A stretch of 64,000 nt of DNA, from NCBI GenBank assembly GCA_002049455.2, contig KV918856.1:177859-241858 (forward strand), read 5' to 3'. A program made the position numbers and the translations under genes. This DNA is from Porphyra umbilicalis. Lineage: Eukaryota; Rhodophyta; Bangiophyceae; Bangiales; Bangiaceae. Below the pieces are notes generated by a model that worked only from the letters and a program-made list of their open reading frames with translations, did not search any database and was not told the DNA's origin. Shown piece after piece: positions 1 to 10,163 of the stretch (the stretch's first letter is position 1; each line of letters begins with the position of its first letter).

Positions 1-430
1 AGCACAAGTTGGCAGCCGTACGGCTGGCGATGCAGTCCTTCTTGCTGCTATTGCGGATGGACGGCACGGTCGTGTGCATGATGAAGTACTCGATGGTAGG
101 CGTGCACGTTGTCAACAACGGCACCTCCCACTTGGAGGCCATGGTGCAAGAGCTGCACACCCTGCACGCCCTGTGTGAGCGGAAGAAGTTGGATTTGCGT
201 GCGAGCTGGCTCCCGTCGGCGGTCAGTTACCTGGCTGAAAAAGTTTCGCGGCACCCGGACAGGACGGACTGGTCGACCGCACAGTTCGGCGCCTCGAGCG
301 CGCGCACGCGCCACTCACGGTGGACCTCTTCGCGTCGATCGGGAACTGCAAGTGCGGCCACTACTACTCGGCGACCGCCAACCCCGGGACTGAAGGCGTC
401 GACGCCCTGACCAAGGACTGGCGGGCGTAG
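1..430 (+). pseudogene. DIRS-like retroelement, RNase H end (fragment)
   Basis: The frame reads through a segment typical of the RNase H region of DIRS-type (tyrosine-recombinase) retrotransposons. A histidine/asparagine-containing stretch (GVHVVNNGTSHLEAMVQEL) is followed by LHALCERKKLDLRASWLPS and LAEKVSRHPDRTDW. In a second register comes TVDLFASIGNCKCGHYYSA and then GVDALTKDW. DIRS polyproteins usually carry reverse transcriptase upstream, which would lie left of the window, and a recombinase downstream, which is seen next. The register change near 290-310 and the missing 5' part make this a decayed copy. Assignment rests on motif order, not a database match. Confidence 0.6.
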
Positions 431-536
431 AACTGATGGTGCAACACTCCCTTCCAGCTGATGACGTCGACGGTCGACAATATCAGCCGGCACGGAGCGG
501 CGGCGACCCGATCGCGACGGTCTGGCACGCGCAGGA

Positions 537-1385
537 GTGGTGGCACCGGGCAGTGGTGGCCTGCAGCAGTTGGGAGGAGCTGCCGCCGTCGGAGGGCGTG
601 TTCACTCGTGGATACCTGGGCTCCTCAGCACTCCGCCCGCGTTGAAAGGTGGCCGCCTCCCATTTCGGTGGCTGAGCAAGCCCGTCCCGCGACAAGTGCT
701 CTGGCAGCACCTTCGTGACCGCGTGCTGCGTTCGCGTCTACGCAGCGGCGAAGGTACCGTGTCGGGCGCCGGCCTTCTGGAGGCGGCAAGCCAGCCGCCG
801 ACGGCGCGCAAGTATATCAACCACTGGGAGGCGTTTGAGGAGTTTTGCAAGCGGTAGCGGCTGTGCGCCCTGCCTGCTGCCCCGGTGACGGTGGTGCGCT
901 TCCTGCGAGTCATTTAGGCGCGTGGCACGGCCGCGGAGCGCTCGCTGGGCAACTGCCTCGGCCCGATCGACACGATCCACAACCTGGCGGGCTACCCGAG
1001 CCCCACCAAGACGGGGCTGGTGCACCGCGCCAAGCGGGGCTACCGCTGCCAATACACGGCGGCGGTGGGCGGCCTGCCGCTGGTGTGGGGGCCGCTCCCG
1101 GCCGAGTTCATGGACGGCTGCATGTCGTTGTGGCCACGGGCGGACCCGGTTCTCCGCAACACGCTTGCTGGGACGGTGCTCGCCTTCCTACTATTCAACC
1201 GGCCGGGGGCGGCTTCGCACATGCGGGCGATGGACGTGCAACCCACGCCGAGCGGGCTGGAGGTCCAGGTGCTCGACTACAAGATGGGCGTCATGAAGGA
1301 CGGCGAGCGCATTGCTTACACCGTGCCCACTTTTCCGGCGGGGTGGGTGGCCGACCCGGTTCTGCGTCTCGTGTGCGAGTATTGA
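537..1385 (+). pseudogene. DIRS-like tyrosine recombinase, degenerate
   Basis: One frame runs from about 537 to the TGA at 1383-1385, interrupted by in-frame TAG codons at 855-857 and 915-917. It contains a SAM-like N-terminal segment (SQPPTARKYINHWEAFEEF) and a catalytic-domain segment with FLLFNRPGAASHMRAMDVQ, where the arginine could be the first catalytic Arg. The frame following the final stop still reads CAHRTDKRIAGEHLF, as if the ORF originally continued. Position just downstream of the RNase H remnant fits DIRS gene order. Two nonsense codons and loss of the C-terminal catalytic residues make it inactive. A Crypton-like recombinase is a less likely alternative because of the RNase H piece. 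Confidence 0.55.
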
Positions 1386-1399
1386 TGCGCCCACCGCAC

Positions 1400-2790
1400 G
1401 GACAAGCGCATCGCCGGCGAGCATCTGTTCGGGTCGGTTGGCCGTGCGGCCCCGCTTCTCTTGTGGGCCGCTATGCGGTGCAGCGAGGAGGAAAGCCTCC
1501 AGCGGCTTGGCGCAAAGAATGTTGACCCACCTCATTCTCTTTGCCCACGGCATCGGCAACGTCCGCACCCTCGCGTCACCGCAGCCGCTAGCGCGGCGGC
1601 GGCAACCCCCCCCCCCCCCTCGCAGCCCCGCGGCGGACGCGCCTTCCCCGCGGGCACGCCGCTCGCCAAACCGCCGCGGCGAGCCGGCGGGCGGCGAAAC
1701 CCCCGACGCCCGTCGCGGCGGCGGCCGCCAGGGGCCGGCGCCCCGCAGAAAGCGGCCGAAAAGCGGCCCGCCCGCCGCTGGGACGGGGGGGGGGGAGGCC
1801 ACACCCGCCCCCTTTTTGCGGGTCGGCCCCCGTGGGGGGGGGGAATGTGCGCTTGCCTTGTATGCGACGGGGAGGCGCATCGACGCGCAAGGGGGCGGTC
1901 ACGACAGGGTCGCCATCCCCGCCGCCGCCGCCGCGGCCGCCGCGCCAAGCCGTCTCGGCGGCAGCGGCCGGCGGCGGCTCGTGGCACCCCCCCCCCCCCC
2001 CCCGAAGTGCGATAAAATTACTGTATGCGGCCGTTGCGCAGGCCCACCCCCCGCCCGCCCACCCCGCCACCCCCAACCGCGCCGCCGTCGCGTCGGCCGC
2101 CACAGGCGAAAAATCCACGCCCATCCGTGCACGCCGCCCTCTGCCTAACTCGCCCTCCTCCAAAAAGACGCGTCAGCTTCGTCCTTATTGTTGCAGTCCT
2201 TGCCGTCATGGCGTTCCTCCTCCGCTGCGACGGCGGCGGTAGCGGCGGCGGTAGGGGTGCCTTCCCGCCGCCGCCTCCATCCTCTGCTTTTGCGATGGCG
2301 CCTTCACCGGCGCCGACGCGGGCGGCGGTGCCCACGGCGGCGTCGACGCGGCGGAGACCCCGGTGAGCCGCATCTGGTCGGCGTCCGCCGCTACCGTGGC
2401 GTGGTTGGCGCGGATGCCGCTGCTACGCTCGGCGGCCGCCTTATCCGCCGAAGCGGGGTGGTCCACGTACACGTCGGCGTGGGGATCCGACGGCAACGCG
2501 AGCGGAGAGGAGGTGTACGTCGTCGCAGCGCTGGTTGTGACGTTTACGCCTGACAGCGAAACGGGTGACCGGCGCCCCCGGCGGGGCCCCAAGAGCTCTC
2601 TTGGCGGCACGATCACGGGCGCGGGCGGTGGCGGCGGCGGCGGCCGGCTGACGTCGTGGCGGCGGTGCGGAGAGCAGACAACATGTTGACAAGCGGAAGG
2701 AACGAAAGCAATAGAGCAAGGAGAAAAGGAAAGAGACCAGTTGGAAAGCGAGAAGAAGGAATCAAACCGACAAGAATGGCCGCCGCATAC
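1400..2790. other. anonymous GC-rich, low-complexity DNA
   Basis: This stretch is dominated by CCG/CGG triplets and C or G runs (for example around 1611, 1785, 1838 and 1988). Long frames exist on both strands but translate into Pro/Arg/Ala/Gly-rich composition with no motif. It may contain the decayed 3' end of the DIRS-like element. I see no gene I can support. Confidence 0.4.
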
Positions 2791-3330
2791 TCAAGGCCAG
2801 ACGTCGACAGCAGCCCTACGCAAATTGTCCTCCGATACGTGCTCAAGGGCGGACAGCTCGCGACGCACCACGTCGGGCTCGCCAGCGTCAGCGCAACAGC
2901 TCGCAAAGCGCCATACCTGGCGCACCGCCTCAATAAGGGACACGCTTGACTGAAACGTCTCCGCCCTCGCATCCACCATCACGAGCTCCAATCCCCACGA
3001 TTGGTCGACCCCCACACCAGACACACCAAGAGGCAGGTCGTGACTGCCGTGATACGCCAGCGCTTCCCGTCTATTGAGGAGGCGGGAAAGCACTGTGTCA
3101 GTCAAACAGCCCAGAAGACGGCAGGCCTCGGTCCTCGTCATATCAGGCGAGGGGGTCCAGAACGCAGGCGGCGTACGCCACTGTCCGCGTCCCTCTCCAA
3201 ACTCAGACACTCTTCTTCCTGTTGCGGATGCACGTAACGCCGCCCCCCCCCCCGTACCACTCCCCCATTCCGACGGGTCCTCTGGGACCGCAAGTTCCAC
3301 TAGCCCGGTGCAAATGGGCGAAGAACCCAT
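2791..3330 (-). CDS. hypothetical protein downstream of the oxygenase-like gene
   Basis: This is a 179-residue frame, starting at the ATG at 3330 and ending at 2791, with mixed amino-acid composition unlike the surrounding low-complexity shadows. The C-terminal half is predicted helical (FQSSVSLIEAVRQVWRFAS, then a charged RRELSALEHVSEDNLRRAA stretch). It begins only about 9 bases after the stop of the oxygenase-like gene on the same strand. That is unusual for two independent nuclear genes. A C run at 3241-3250 or a missed intron could make it the C-terminal part of the same protein. No family was recognised. Alternatively the two ORFs belong to one mobile element. Confidence 0.4.
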   Translation of the reverse strand: MGSSPICTGLVELAVPEDPSEWGSGTGGGAALRASATGRRVSEFGEGRGQWRTPPAFWTPSPDMTRTEACRLLGCLTDTVLSRLLNRREALAYHGSHDLPLGVSGVGVDQSWGLELVMVDARAETFQSSVSLIEAVRQVWRFASCCADAGEPDVVRRELSALEHVSEDNLRRAAVDVWP

Positions 3331-3339
3331 CACCTTCCC

Positions 3340-4155
3340 CTAATAAATGTGGAAGCGGACGTGACGGACGTCGTACGCCACCCCGGCGTGCACCATATCT
3401 TGTCTCAAGACAAAGATGTCCCTGACCCCAAAATCCTCCGTGGTGACATTCAAACCGCCTTCCGGAAGCACCAAGCAATGGTGGCGGTGCATGAGGCGGT
3501 GCGAGCCAGCCGCCACTTCCAGACGGGAGTCCGGCTGCACAATAATTAGCGCCCCCGCGTTTGGGGCGCTCCTGCTCTCACGCCACGCGCTGCATGCGTC
3601 GGTATGTAGAGCTTGATGCGGCAGGGGAAGCACGAAGAGGATGTGCGTCAGCTTCTCCGCTGTGTAGGCCTTCCCCGTCACAGCCGATAAGAGGTCCACC
3701 AGCGCGCGCACACAACTGCGTAGCACATCTATTGCCGCCACGTCCACCGCCGTAAAGCATGGCGGCCGCGCGCCGTCGTCTGCAAGCGCATACGTTTTGA
3801 GGTGCCGCGCGGGAGCCGCGGATTGATTCTGGCTAACCCGAATGCGGGCATCCTCCTCCTCTACCGTCGCCGCGTTGAAGATGACGGGGAGGGCCGGATG
3901 TGACGCGGGCACGCGGCTAGCCGCTCCCGAGAGTGCAGAAGCCAGCGCTGGCGACAGACAAGCTCCCAACGTCATTCCGCCTGGCCCGCCGTAGCCAAGG
4001 GCAGCAGCAACCTGCTCGCAAGTGGCGGCGATGTTGAATCCCAGCTCGTCCGGCCCCCATGACGCCGTCGAAACCACCTCGGGAAATTCGAGTCCCTCCT
4101 CATGCGCCCGTCGGGCGGCGGCCCTCTGGGCTTTTGACCGCCGTCGCTGCGGCAT
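3340..4155 (-). CDS. 2OG-Fe(II) oxygenase-like protein
   Basis: This is an intact 271-residue frame. The ATG at 4155 was chosen because the longer frame starts at a non-ATG codon. The N-terminus is basic (RRRSKAQRAAARRA). The C-terminal third has the pattern of a double-stranded beta-helix dioxygenase: HTD (His184, Asp186), beta strands ALIIVQPDSRLEVAAGSH, then MVHAG (His256) and VRFHIY with Arg267. That gives HxD...H for iron and a distal Arg for 2-oxoglutarate, as in PhyH-like or prolyl-hydroxylase-like enzymes. Substrate is unknown. A second ORF follows almost immediately on the same strand. The assignment is from motif spacing only; a cupin or mobile-element protein is possible. Confidence 0.45.
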   Translation of the reverse strand: MPQRRRSKAQRAAARRAHEEGLEFPEVVSTASWGPDELGFNIAATCEQVAAALGYGGPGGMTLGACLSPALASALSGAASRVPASHPALPVIFNAATVEEEDARIRVSQNQSAAPARHLKTYALADDGARPPCFTAVDVAAIDVLRSCVRALVDLLSAVTGKAYTAEKLTHILFVLPLPHQALHTDACSAWRESRSAPNAGALIIVQPDSRLEVAAGSHRLMHRHHCLVLPEGGLNVTTEDFGVRDIFVLRQDMVHAGVAYDVRHVRFHIY

Positions 4156-4919
4156 CGGCAGGGAGAACAAATCCAGGGGTGGCGTCGGGGTAGATGAGGC
4201 CAGTTCGGTGGGGATTGGGTCGGAGTAGGTGGAGACCGGTCGTGGGGGATCCCGTGGGGGTGCAGTGGTGACAGAGTCGACGCTGTCGACACAGTCTCGC
4301 CCTCGTTGCCTGTCGGCGTGACAACGTCGGAAACAGCCGATGAGGTTCCCCTGAAATCCTTAAAACCGAACGGAAATAGAACCAAGCTGTGACATCTGTC
4401 TCGGCGGCGGAACGGAAACCAGTCAAGAGCACTATATATGGCGGCTACAGTACAGTTTTGATTGCGTTGACCGCCGTCGAGTCCCAGCTGGCGACAGCCT
4501 GTGTCGGCTCCACGCACAGCGGCCTCCGTTGCTCGGTCCCTCTGCCCCTCCCGCCTTCTGCCCCCACCGTGCTCTTTTGCACCACCATGGGGTCCCCTGG
4601 CCCTGTCTTTGGTGCGTGTACCTTTCCTCACCTCCCCCTCCGCTAGCACGCCCTCGGCAGGTACCGCGCCTGAGTACGGGTACACAAAAGACGCTTCTTA
4701 GCGTCGCCCTGGCTCCACGCCGATGCGCCTCGCGCCTCTCGGTGCGCGCTGGACACTGTGCCCTGTGCACTACGCTGTGCCTGACGAGTTTGTGCGGTGG
4801 AAGCGGGACGGACAAGAAGTCACTTCGCCTAACCGCCCCAGCCGCGCAACCACCTCCCACCATTTACCGCTTCTCCCGCCCAACAACGTCCCCCGCCCAA
4901 CAAGTTTCCCACCAACGCC

Positions 4920-5130
4920 TGCCTCCTATCAACCTCGTCCGCCGTAGAGCATTCCTCGGTCGCCGCCTAACACCTTTCCCGCCGGCGCCTACCTCCTATA
5001 AACCTCAATCGCCGTCGAGTGTTCCTCAGTCGCCGCCTTACGCGTTTACTTCCGGCGCCGTCCTCCTATCAACATCGCTCGCCCTCGAGCGTATCTCGGT
5101 CGCCACCTAACGCTTGTTGCCGCCAAGAGC
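4920..5130. repeat. about 70-bp tandem repeat, 3 copies
   Basis: The phrase CCTCCTATcAACcTCg recurs at about 4922, 4992 and 5062. Each occurrence is followed by an imperfect copy of GTCGCCGCCTAACrC. The spacing is near 70 bp, with several point differences between copies. Confidence 0.6.
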
Positions 5131-6279
5131 CGCTATGCTCCGCTCGCCTCTCGTCACCGAACTCCTCTCGCCGCCCCACTCTTCTTTTAGCCATTGTCTC
5201 CCGCCGCCAATCGTCTCCCGGCACCCGACGCCTCGCCCCGTCAAGCTCTTGTAATTTGGCGCCACCTAACGCCTGTTCCTCCACCACACCGCTCGCTGTC
5301 CAACGCGTCTCGCTGAAAATGGCTTCTGGCGCCCCACCGCCACTCGCTGCTCAACGTCCGCCTTGCTCAAGTAATCCGCTCTCCCAGATACTCCCCGCTC
5401 CCAAGTGCTCCGCGCGCCAGACCACTACCTTGTTTCAACCGCTTCCCTCGTTCGACCACATCGCCCGAGGAGACACTGCCCGTGCCCATTACTTCGCCCC
5501 ACTCACCTTATCTCGAAGCCCACTGCTTCTCCGCGCCCTGGCCGCGCAAGTCTTAGCGCTGCCGCGGGAGTGGCTTAACTAAATGTGTGCCGCTGCCACA
5601 CGCCTCCCGCCTATGAACACCTCTCCCACTGGAAAGACTCTTGCCTCCAAAATGCCTGTCGCCGTCAGAGGCATGTCGCTGCCCGAAGCGTGCAGCTGCG
5701 CGACTCGTCTCGGCGTCATACCCCTCGCCGACCGGCCACTCTCTCTACCCATCCACAGCGTCTGCGCAACCGCTCCTTTCGCCGCTCCACTCCCGCTGCA
5801 GAGCTGCTGTACACACCCGCACACTGACCCTTCCCAATCACTCGTCTCCGCCAACCCATCCATCCGCTGAATAACTCGCCCGGGTCAACAACTTTCTCTG
5901 CCCAATATCTCTCACTGCCCAATGGCTCTTATGACCCGACGCCTCTCACCGCGCGAGGCCACAAGAAGCCAAACCACTCTGCGCGCCCAGCCACTCTCAT
6001 AGACCAGCCGCCCGCACCATCCTCCGACAGGCTACACTCAGCGCCGCTCACCGCCCCATGCCACCCGCCACCCTACGCCTCTCACAAACCAAAGCCACCC
6101 CTGGTCCAGACCGTCTCGACGTAAAGCACCTCTCGACCAAACCAGCGTATTGTCGCTCAACGCTTGCAGCTACCAAAAAAGACTCGAAGCAAATAGCAGC
6201 TCACTCGCTGGCTACCGACCTAACTCAGGCACGCATTAGGCCCAAGAACTCCCCGCACCAAACCGACCACTGCCTCCGC

Positions 6280-6440
6280 CCACCGACTCCCTCCACCCAC
6301 CCACTCCCTCCGCCCACCCACTCCCTTCACCCACCCATTCCCTCCGCCCAACCTCTCCACACGCCCAACCACTCCCCCCGCCCAACCACTCCCCCTGGCC
6401 AACTATTCCCCGTGTCCCACCACTTCCGACGTCCCACCAC
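6280..6440. repeat. 16-18-bp degenerate tandem repeat
   Basis: Imperfect units of the type CCGCCCACCGACTCCCT / CCACCCACTCCCTC are repeated about nine times, drifting into CCCAACCACTCCCCC. It is a simple-sequence block with no reading frame of note. Confidence 0.55.
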
Positions 6441-7148
6441 TGCCGCCCGAGCACTCTACGTGACCAGAATCCCCCTGCTCAACAACTCCCAGTGCCCAAG
6501 CTCCGCCGCAGGCCCGACCGCTCGCGGCGCTCACCCACTTGCGTCGGCCAACCTTTCCCCTCCGCCAACCACTGTTAAGACACTTGGCACTGGCTGTCGT
6601 GGGCCGGCGGCGTGTGCGCACCTGGACGGTACGTGGAGAGGCCGCCTCCATTGTACCTGCAGGTTGCGCCTCAGACTAACCCCTTCGTGCGTCCATTGTC
6701 GAGAACGTGCATATTTGGGCTGCCCGTCGCGTCTTAGCGATGTGGGAGGGGACTTTGGAGAAAGATGAGCTAGTAGAGGCGGGCGTGCCGCGTCTGCGCG
6801 TGTGCAAGGACGTTCTGCGGGCTGAGTGGGACAACCTGGGTAGAACGGCGCTGCCGCTGACCGGCGCGGTCGTAAATAGACCGGTGTTGGGCACACAACG
6901 GACATCGGCGTCGTGCGACTCTACTGCTTCTACGCTGTTTTCCTGTACGCCTGTATCGTCTTGCTGAATTCATCTCCTTCACCGTTTTCTCGGTATGGAC
7001 GGCGATCCCATAGATGTCGAGTCGTAGAGTGAGCGCTCTCCATCTGCATCTTCAGCCACTGATCTCAGGCCCGTGCGGGCGCGCAACGTCTTTCAAAGCC
7101 CGTCACGGAAGGCCCAGCGCCGCCCGACGACATCGTGGCAGCCAGGCA

Positions 7149-8629
7149 TGGGGCACGGCTCTTCGTCCAGCTCGTCTGCAGCTGCCACTGCTAAGCCGCG
7201 CGCCTCGTCGGGCGTCTCCTTGGCTGCCGCCGGCTCAGCGGTGGCTGCCGCCGTTGGCTGGGACAAGGGAAATCTCCTTTCGGCGAGCTCGTTGGCGGCC
7301 GGCGGCTTGTCGGCGGCTGCCGACGTGGGGAGCCGTGGGAGCTCGCGCCCGTCGACTGGCCTGTCGGCGACTGTCACAGGGCACGGACTTGCGTCGATTC
7401 CCGGCTCGTTGGCGGGCGACGGCTGGTCGGCGGCTGCCAACTTAGGGAGCGGCGGGAGAATCCGCCCGTCGACCGGCCTATAGGCGATTGCTGACGGGCG
7501 GGGACTTGCGTCGATCCCCGGCTCGTTGGCGGGCGACGGCTTGTCGGCGGCTGCCAACTTAGGGAGCGGCGGGAGAATCCGCCCGTCGACCGGCCTGTCG
7601 GCGGCTGCTGCCAGGCAGGGACTTGCGTCGCTTACTGGCTCGTTGGCGGGCGGCGGCTTGTCGTCGGCTGCTAACGTGGGAGCCGGCGGGAGCAGCCGCC
7701 TGTTTGTAGACGCGTTGGAAGTAGGCAGCTCTGCTGCTGCTGCCGTCTCGGCGGAGGGGGGGAGCAATCGCCCGTCGGCCAGCACGTTGGCGGCCGGTTG
7801 CGCGCTGTCTGATGGTAGGGTGGGCCTAGCGGCAGCCGTGGAAGCACCTTACCTCCAGTCGGTCGAAGGCAGAGGCGGCAGCCCATCTCCAGTTTTGGGG
7901 ACAGTCTCCGGTCGAGGGCCGCGAAGCAAGGCTGTCGTGAAGCTGCGCGCCAACACGACCACGCCCGCCAATGTTCTGCGCCTGCTGGAAAGGTGGGACG
8001 CGATGCCTGCTCGGGAGCGGGAGCGGGTCTGGCGGCGAGTTGGGAAACGGCGACGTACGCACCGGGCACGCTTCCCGGATGGGACCTGGAGTGCTCTGGT
8101 CGGCCACCAAAGCCCCTTCAAGGGCCGTCATCGTCATAAAGGTACTTCTACAGACAAGTGCGGCGACAGCTCACGCGGCCGCGAGGTTGTCGGCATCGCC
8201 GGTGATGGAGGTGGTGGAGGCGCCGCCGACGGCGGCGCCGGTCGGGCCGACCCAGATGGCGTTGCCGCTGGAGGCGGTCGCGGTCAAGGCGGTGATGGTG
8301 TCCGGGGAGGTGGCACCTTTGCTGCAGGTGATGCTCTTTGTGGCGATGGTGGACCGTGTGATGATGGCCATGTGGCCGGCGGAGGCGCCGATGGTAGAGC
8401 TTGTGGTGCCGCCGACCATAGTTGCGGCCGTAGCGGCGTTGGCTGCGGCGTCGGCTCCGCCGACGGTGTCGCCGGTGGTGCCGATGAATATAGCGCAGCG
8501 GGTGTTCGTGTTGACGCCGGCGGCGCTGGCAGCGCTTTTCCGGGTCGTACGGATCGTCGTGTCATTTATCGAGTTAGTGACCATGCCGCTGGAGAACAAT
8601 TTTTGCGCTGGTGGGGGCAGCTGCGATGA
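7149..8629 (+). pseudogene. Ser/Gly/Ala-rich repeat ORF with one in-frame TAG
   Basis: A single register is open from before the ATG at 7149 to the stop at 8627-8629, except for TAG at 7481-7483. The first part is serine-rich (MGHGSSSSSSAAATAK). The middle carries four 39-residue repeats encoded by a 117-bp tandem repeat. A basic segment follows (LRLLERWDAMPARERERVW, GKRRRTHRARFPDGTW). In the other repeat copies the codons at the stop position read CTG TCG; here they read CTA TAG, so one substitution made the nonsense codon. The function is unrecognised. The antisense frame is also open over the repeats, so strand assignment is uncertain. Confidence 0.3.
7289..7756. repeat. 117-bp tandem repeat, 4 copies
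   Basis: TCGTTGGCGGsCGrCGGCT recurs at 7289, 7406, 7523 and 7640, an exact 117-bp period (39 codons). The two middle copies are most alike and the outer ones are more diverged. Because the period is a multiple of three, both strands stay open. Confidence 0.75.
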
Positions 8630-9163
8630 TGCCAACGGTGGCGGCTGTTGAGATGTTAGCGCCGGTGTTGGCGCTGGCAGCGGAGGTAGTGGCCTCTCCT
8701 GTCGTCTTCATTGCCGTGGATGCGGTGGCGGCTGGGCCAGGTGTGACGGCCGTGCCTCTGAGAGCGCAGGCTCCGTCGTTCAATGTGCCCGCAGTCCGCT
8801 GCCGGTACGAAGGGCGCAGTTACCGACGCGATTACCTGCACAGACGACTGCGCACAGCTTGGCGGTCACGTGCGGGGAGCTGTCCGAGTGGCAAAGTGTG
8901 CCATAACCGACCCTGCTGCCTGACTCCGCGCTGTCGGCACCAGTGCTCAGGCCGAGGCCTTGGCATGCACGAGTGCTCGAGCGATGACCAGCGCCGCATC
9001 CGTGGCCGACGCGGAACGTCGGGCCGCTGACGCCGCGCGAGATGTACACGATGTTGATGTCGACGTCGCTGGACCCTCGGCGGCCGATGTCGACCGGTGA
9101 TGGTCTCGCGGCAACAAAGGTGCCGATCATCTCATTGTCGGACCGGAAGGCATCTATGTCGGC

Positions 9164-10051
9164 ATGACCTGCGGCCCGTGCGCCTCGCCACGAGCAGGTG
9201 TAGCGAAGAGAGATGACGAGCATCTTGGCAAGAGAAGGACCGGTGCCAGTGTGCCGTTTGACCAAATGTACCGCTCAGAGCCGGACGTGTTCACGAACAT
9301 GATCGTATTCATCTACGACGGGGTCTATCGCGAGGTTCCTACAAGGGCGGTAAATTCTGCTGTCGAGGACCTGTTTTATTCGGTTTTCAGCGCGAGAGGC
9401 CGCGTGAAAAACTCCGTACGGCCGGCCATGAGCGCTCGTTGCAAGGTAGGGCGGGCGGATTACCGGTTGCAGCTCTTTCTTCAGGGTTTGCACGAGTTTC
9501 TCCTGAAGCACGCAGATCTCCTCGTCCCGCGTGGAGCTTCGTTCCGCCCACACTCGGCTGGAGCAGGGTGGGGAAGGGCTGTCGCTAAGACGCGGCGGGA
9601 ACAAGACAAGCTACTTGCCAAGTACCCAGGGCGGCACGCGTTGCTCATCGCGATAAGCTCTCACTGGGCTCAAGGGGAAGAGGCGTCGGCCGAGTGCAAT
9701 TGTCGCACAAGGCAGCGAACGCTGGTTGCAGATGTTACGGCCTTCATTCGAAGGCACATGCGTCCGCCTCATCCCATCGGCAAGATGCGCACGCAGGCGG
9801 AGAGGGCACTGGCGGCAAGGGTGGAGAAGGTGGAGGCCAACGGCGGATTCACCGCCCTGCCTCTCGCCAAGTTGGAAGAGATGTGCAGGACAGTGGGTGA
9901 ACTGTCACAGCTTCCCCGGTGTCACACAGAGCGCCGGAAACGACGCTTGAGATATGCTGCAGCAGTCGCGGCGTTGCATAATGGGCGTCGTGAGCGGGCG
10001 GCGGCCAAGCAGGCGGTCTGTGGAGACGACGACGCCGCGGACTCGGACTGA
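9164..10051 (+). CDS. intact hypothetical protein, 295 aa
   Basis: A clean ATG-to-TGA frame has balanced composition, unlike nearby low-complexity frames. The first half is mixed hydrophobic (FTNMIVFIYDGVYREVP, VEDLFYSVFSARGRV, LQLFLQGLHEFLLKHADLL). The second half is basic and helical (IRRHMRPPHPIGKMRTQAE, HTERRKRRLRYAAAVAAL), ending in the acidic DDDAADSD. A nucleic-acid-binding or mobile-element protein is possible from the basic C-terminal half, but no family is recognised. It lies in the same register as the broken repeat ORF ending at 8629, separated by about 530 bases with no supportable coding. Confidence 0.45.
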   Translation: MTCGPCASPRAGVAKRDDEHLGKRRTGASVPFDQMYRSEPDVFTNMIVFIYDGVYREVPTRAVNSAVEDLFYSVFSARGRVKNSVRPAMSARCKVGRADYRLQLFLQGLHEFLLKHADLLVPRGASFRPHSAGAGWGRAVAKTRREQDKLLAKYPGRHALLIAISSHWAQGEEASAECNCRTRQRTLVADVTAFIRRHMRPPHPIGKMRTQAERALAARVEKVEANGGFTALPLAKLEEMCRTVGELSQLPRCHTERRKRRLRYAAAVAALHNGRRERAAAKQAVCGDDDAADSD

Positions 10052-10163
10052 GTTCCTGTTCAGTTGTCACCGTGTCGGTTGCGGTGGCACCGTCCCTAAG
10101 CTCCCGCCGCTGTAGTGTTACAGCGGCCCCATCCACAGCATGCCGCATCCCGCATGCAATGTA

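Larger units (their letters stand above)
4170..6700. other. C-rich low-complexity intergenic DNA
   Basis: The plus strand is pyrimidine-rich with many short C-rich tandem motifs. No frame shows a recognisable domain on either strand. Two repeat blocks inside it are listed separately (about 4920-5130 and 6280-6440). Confidence 0.4.
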
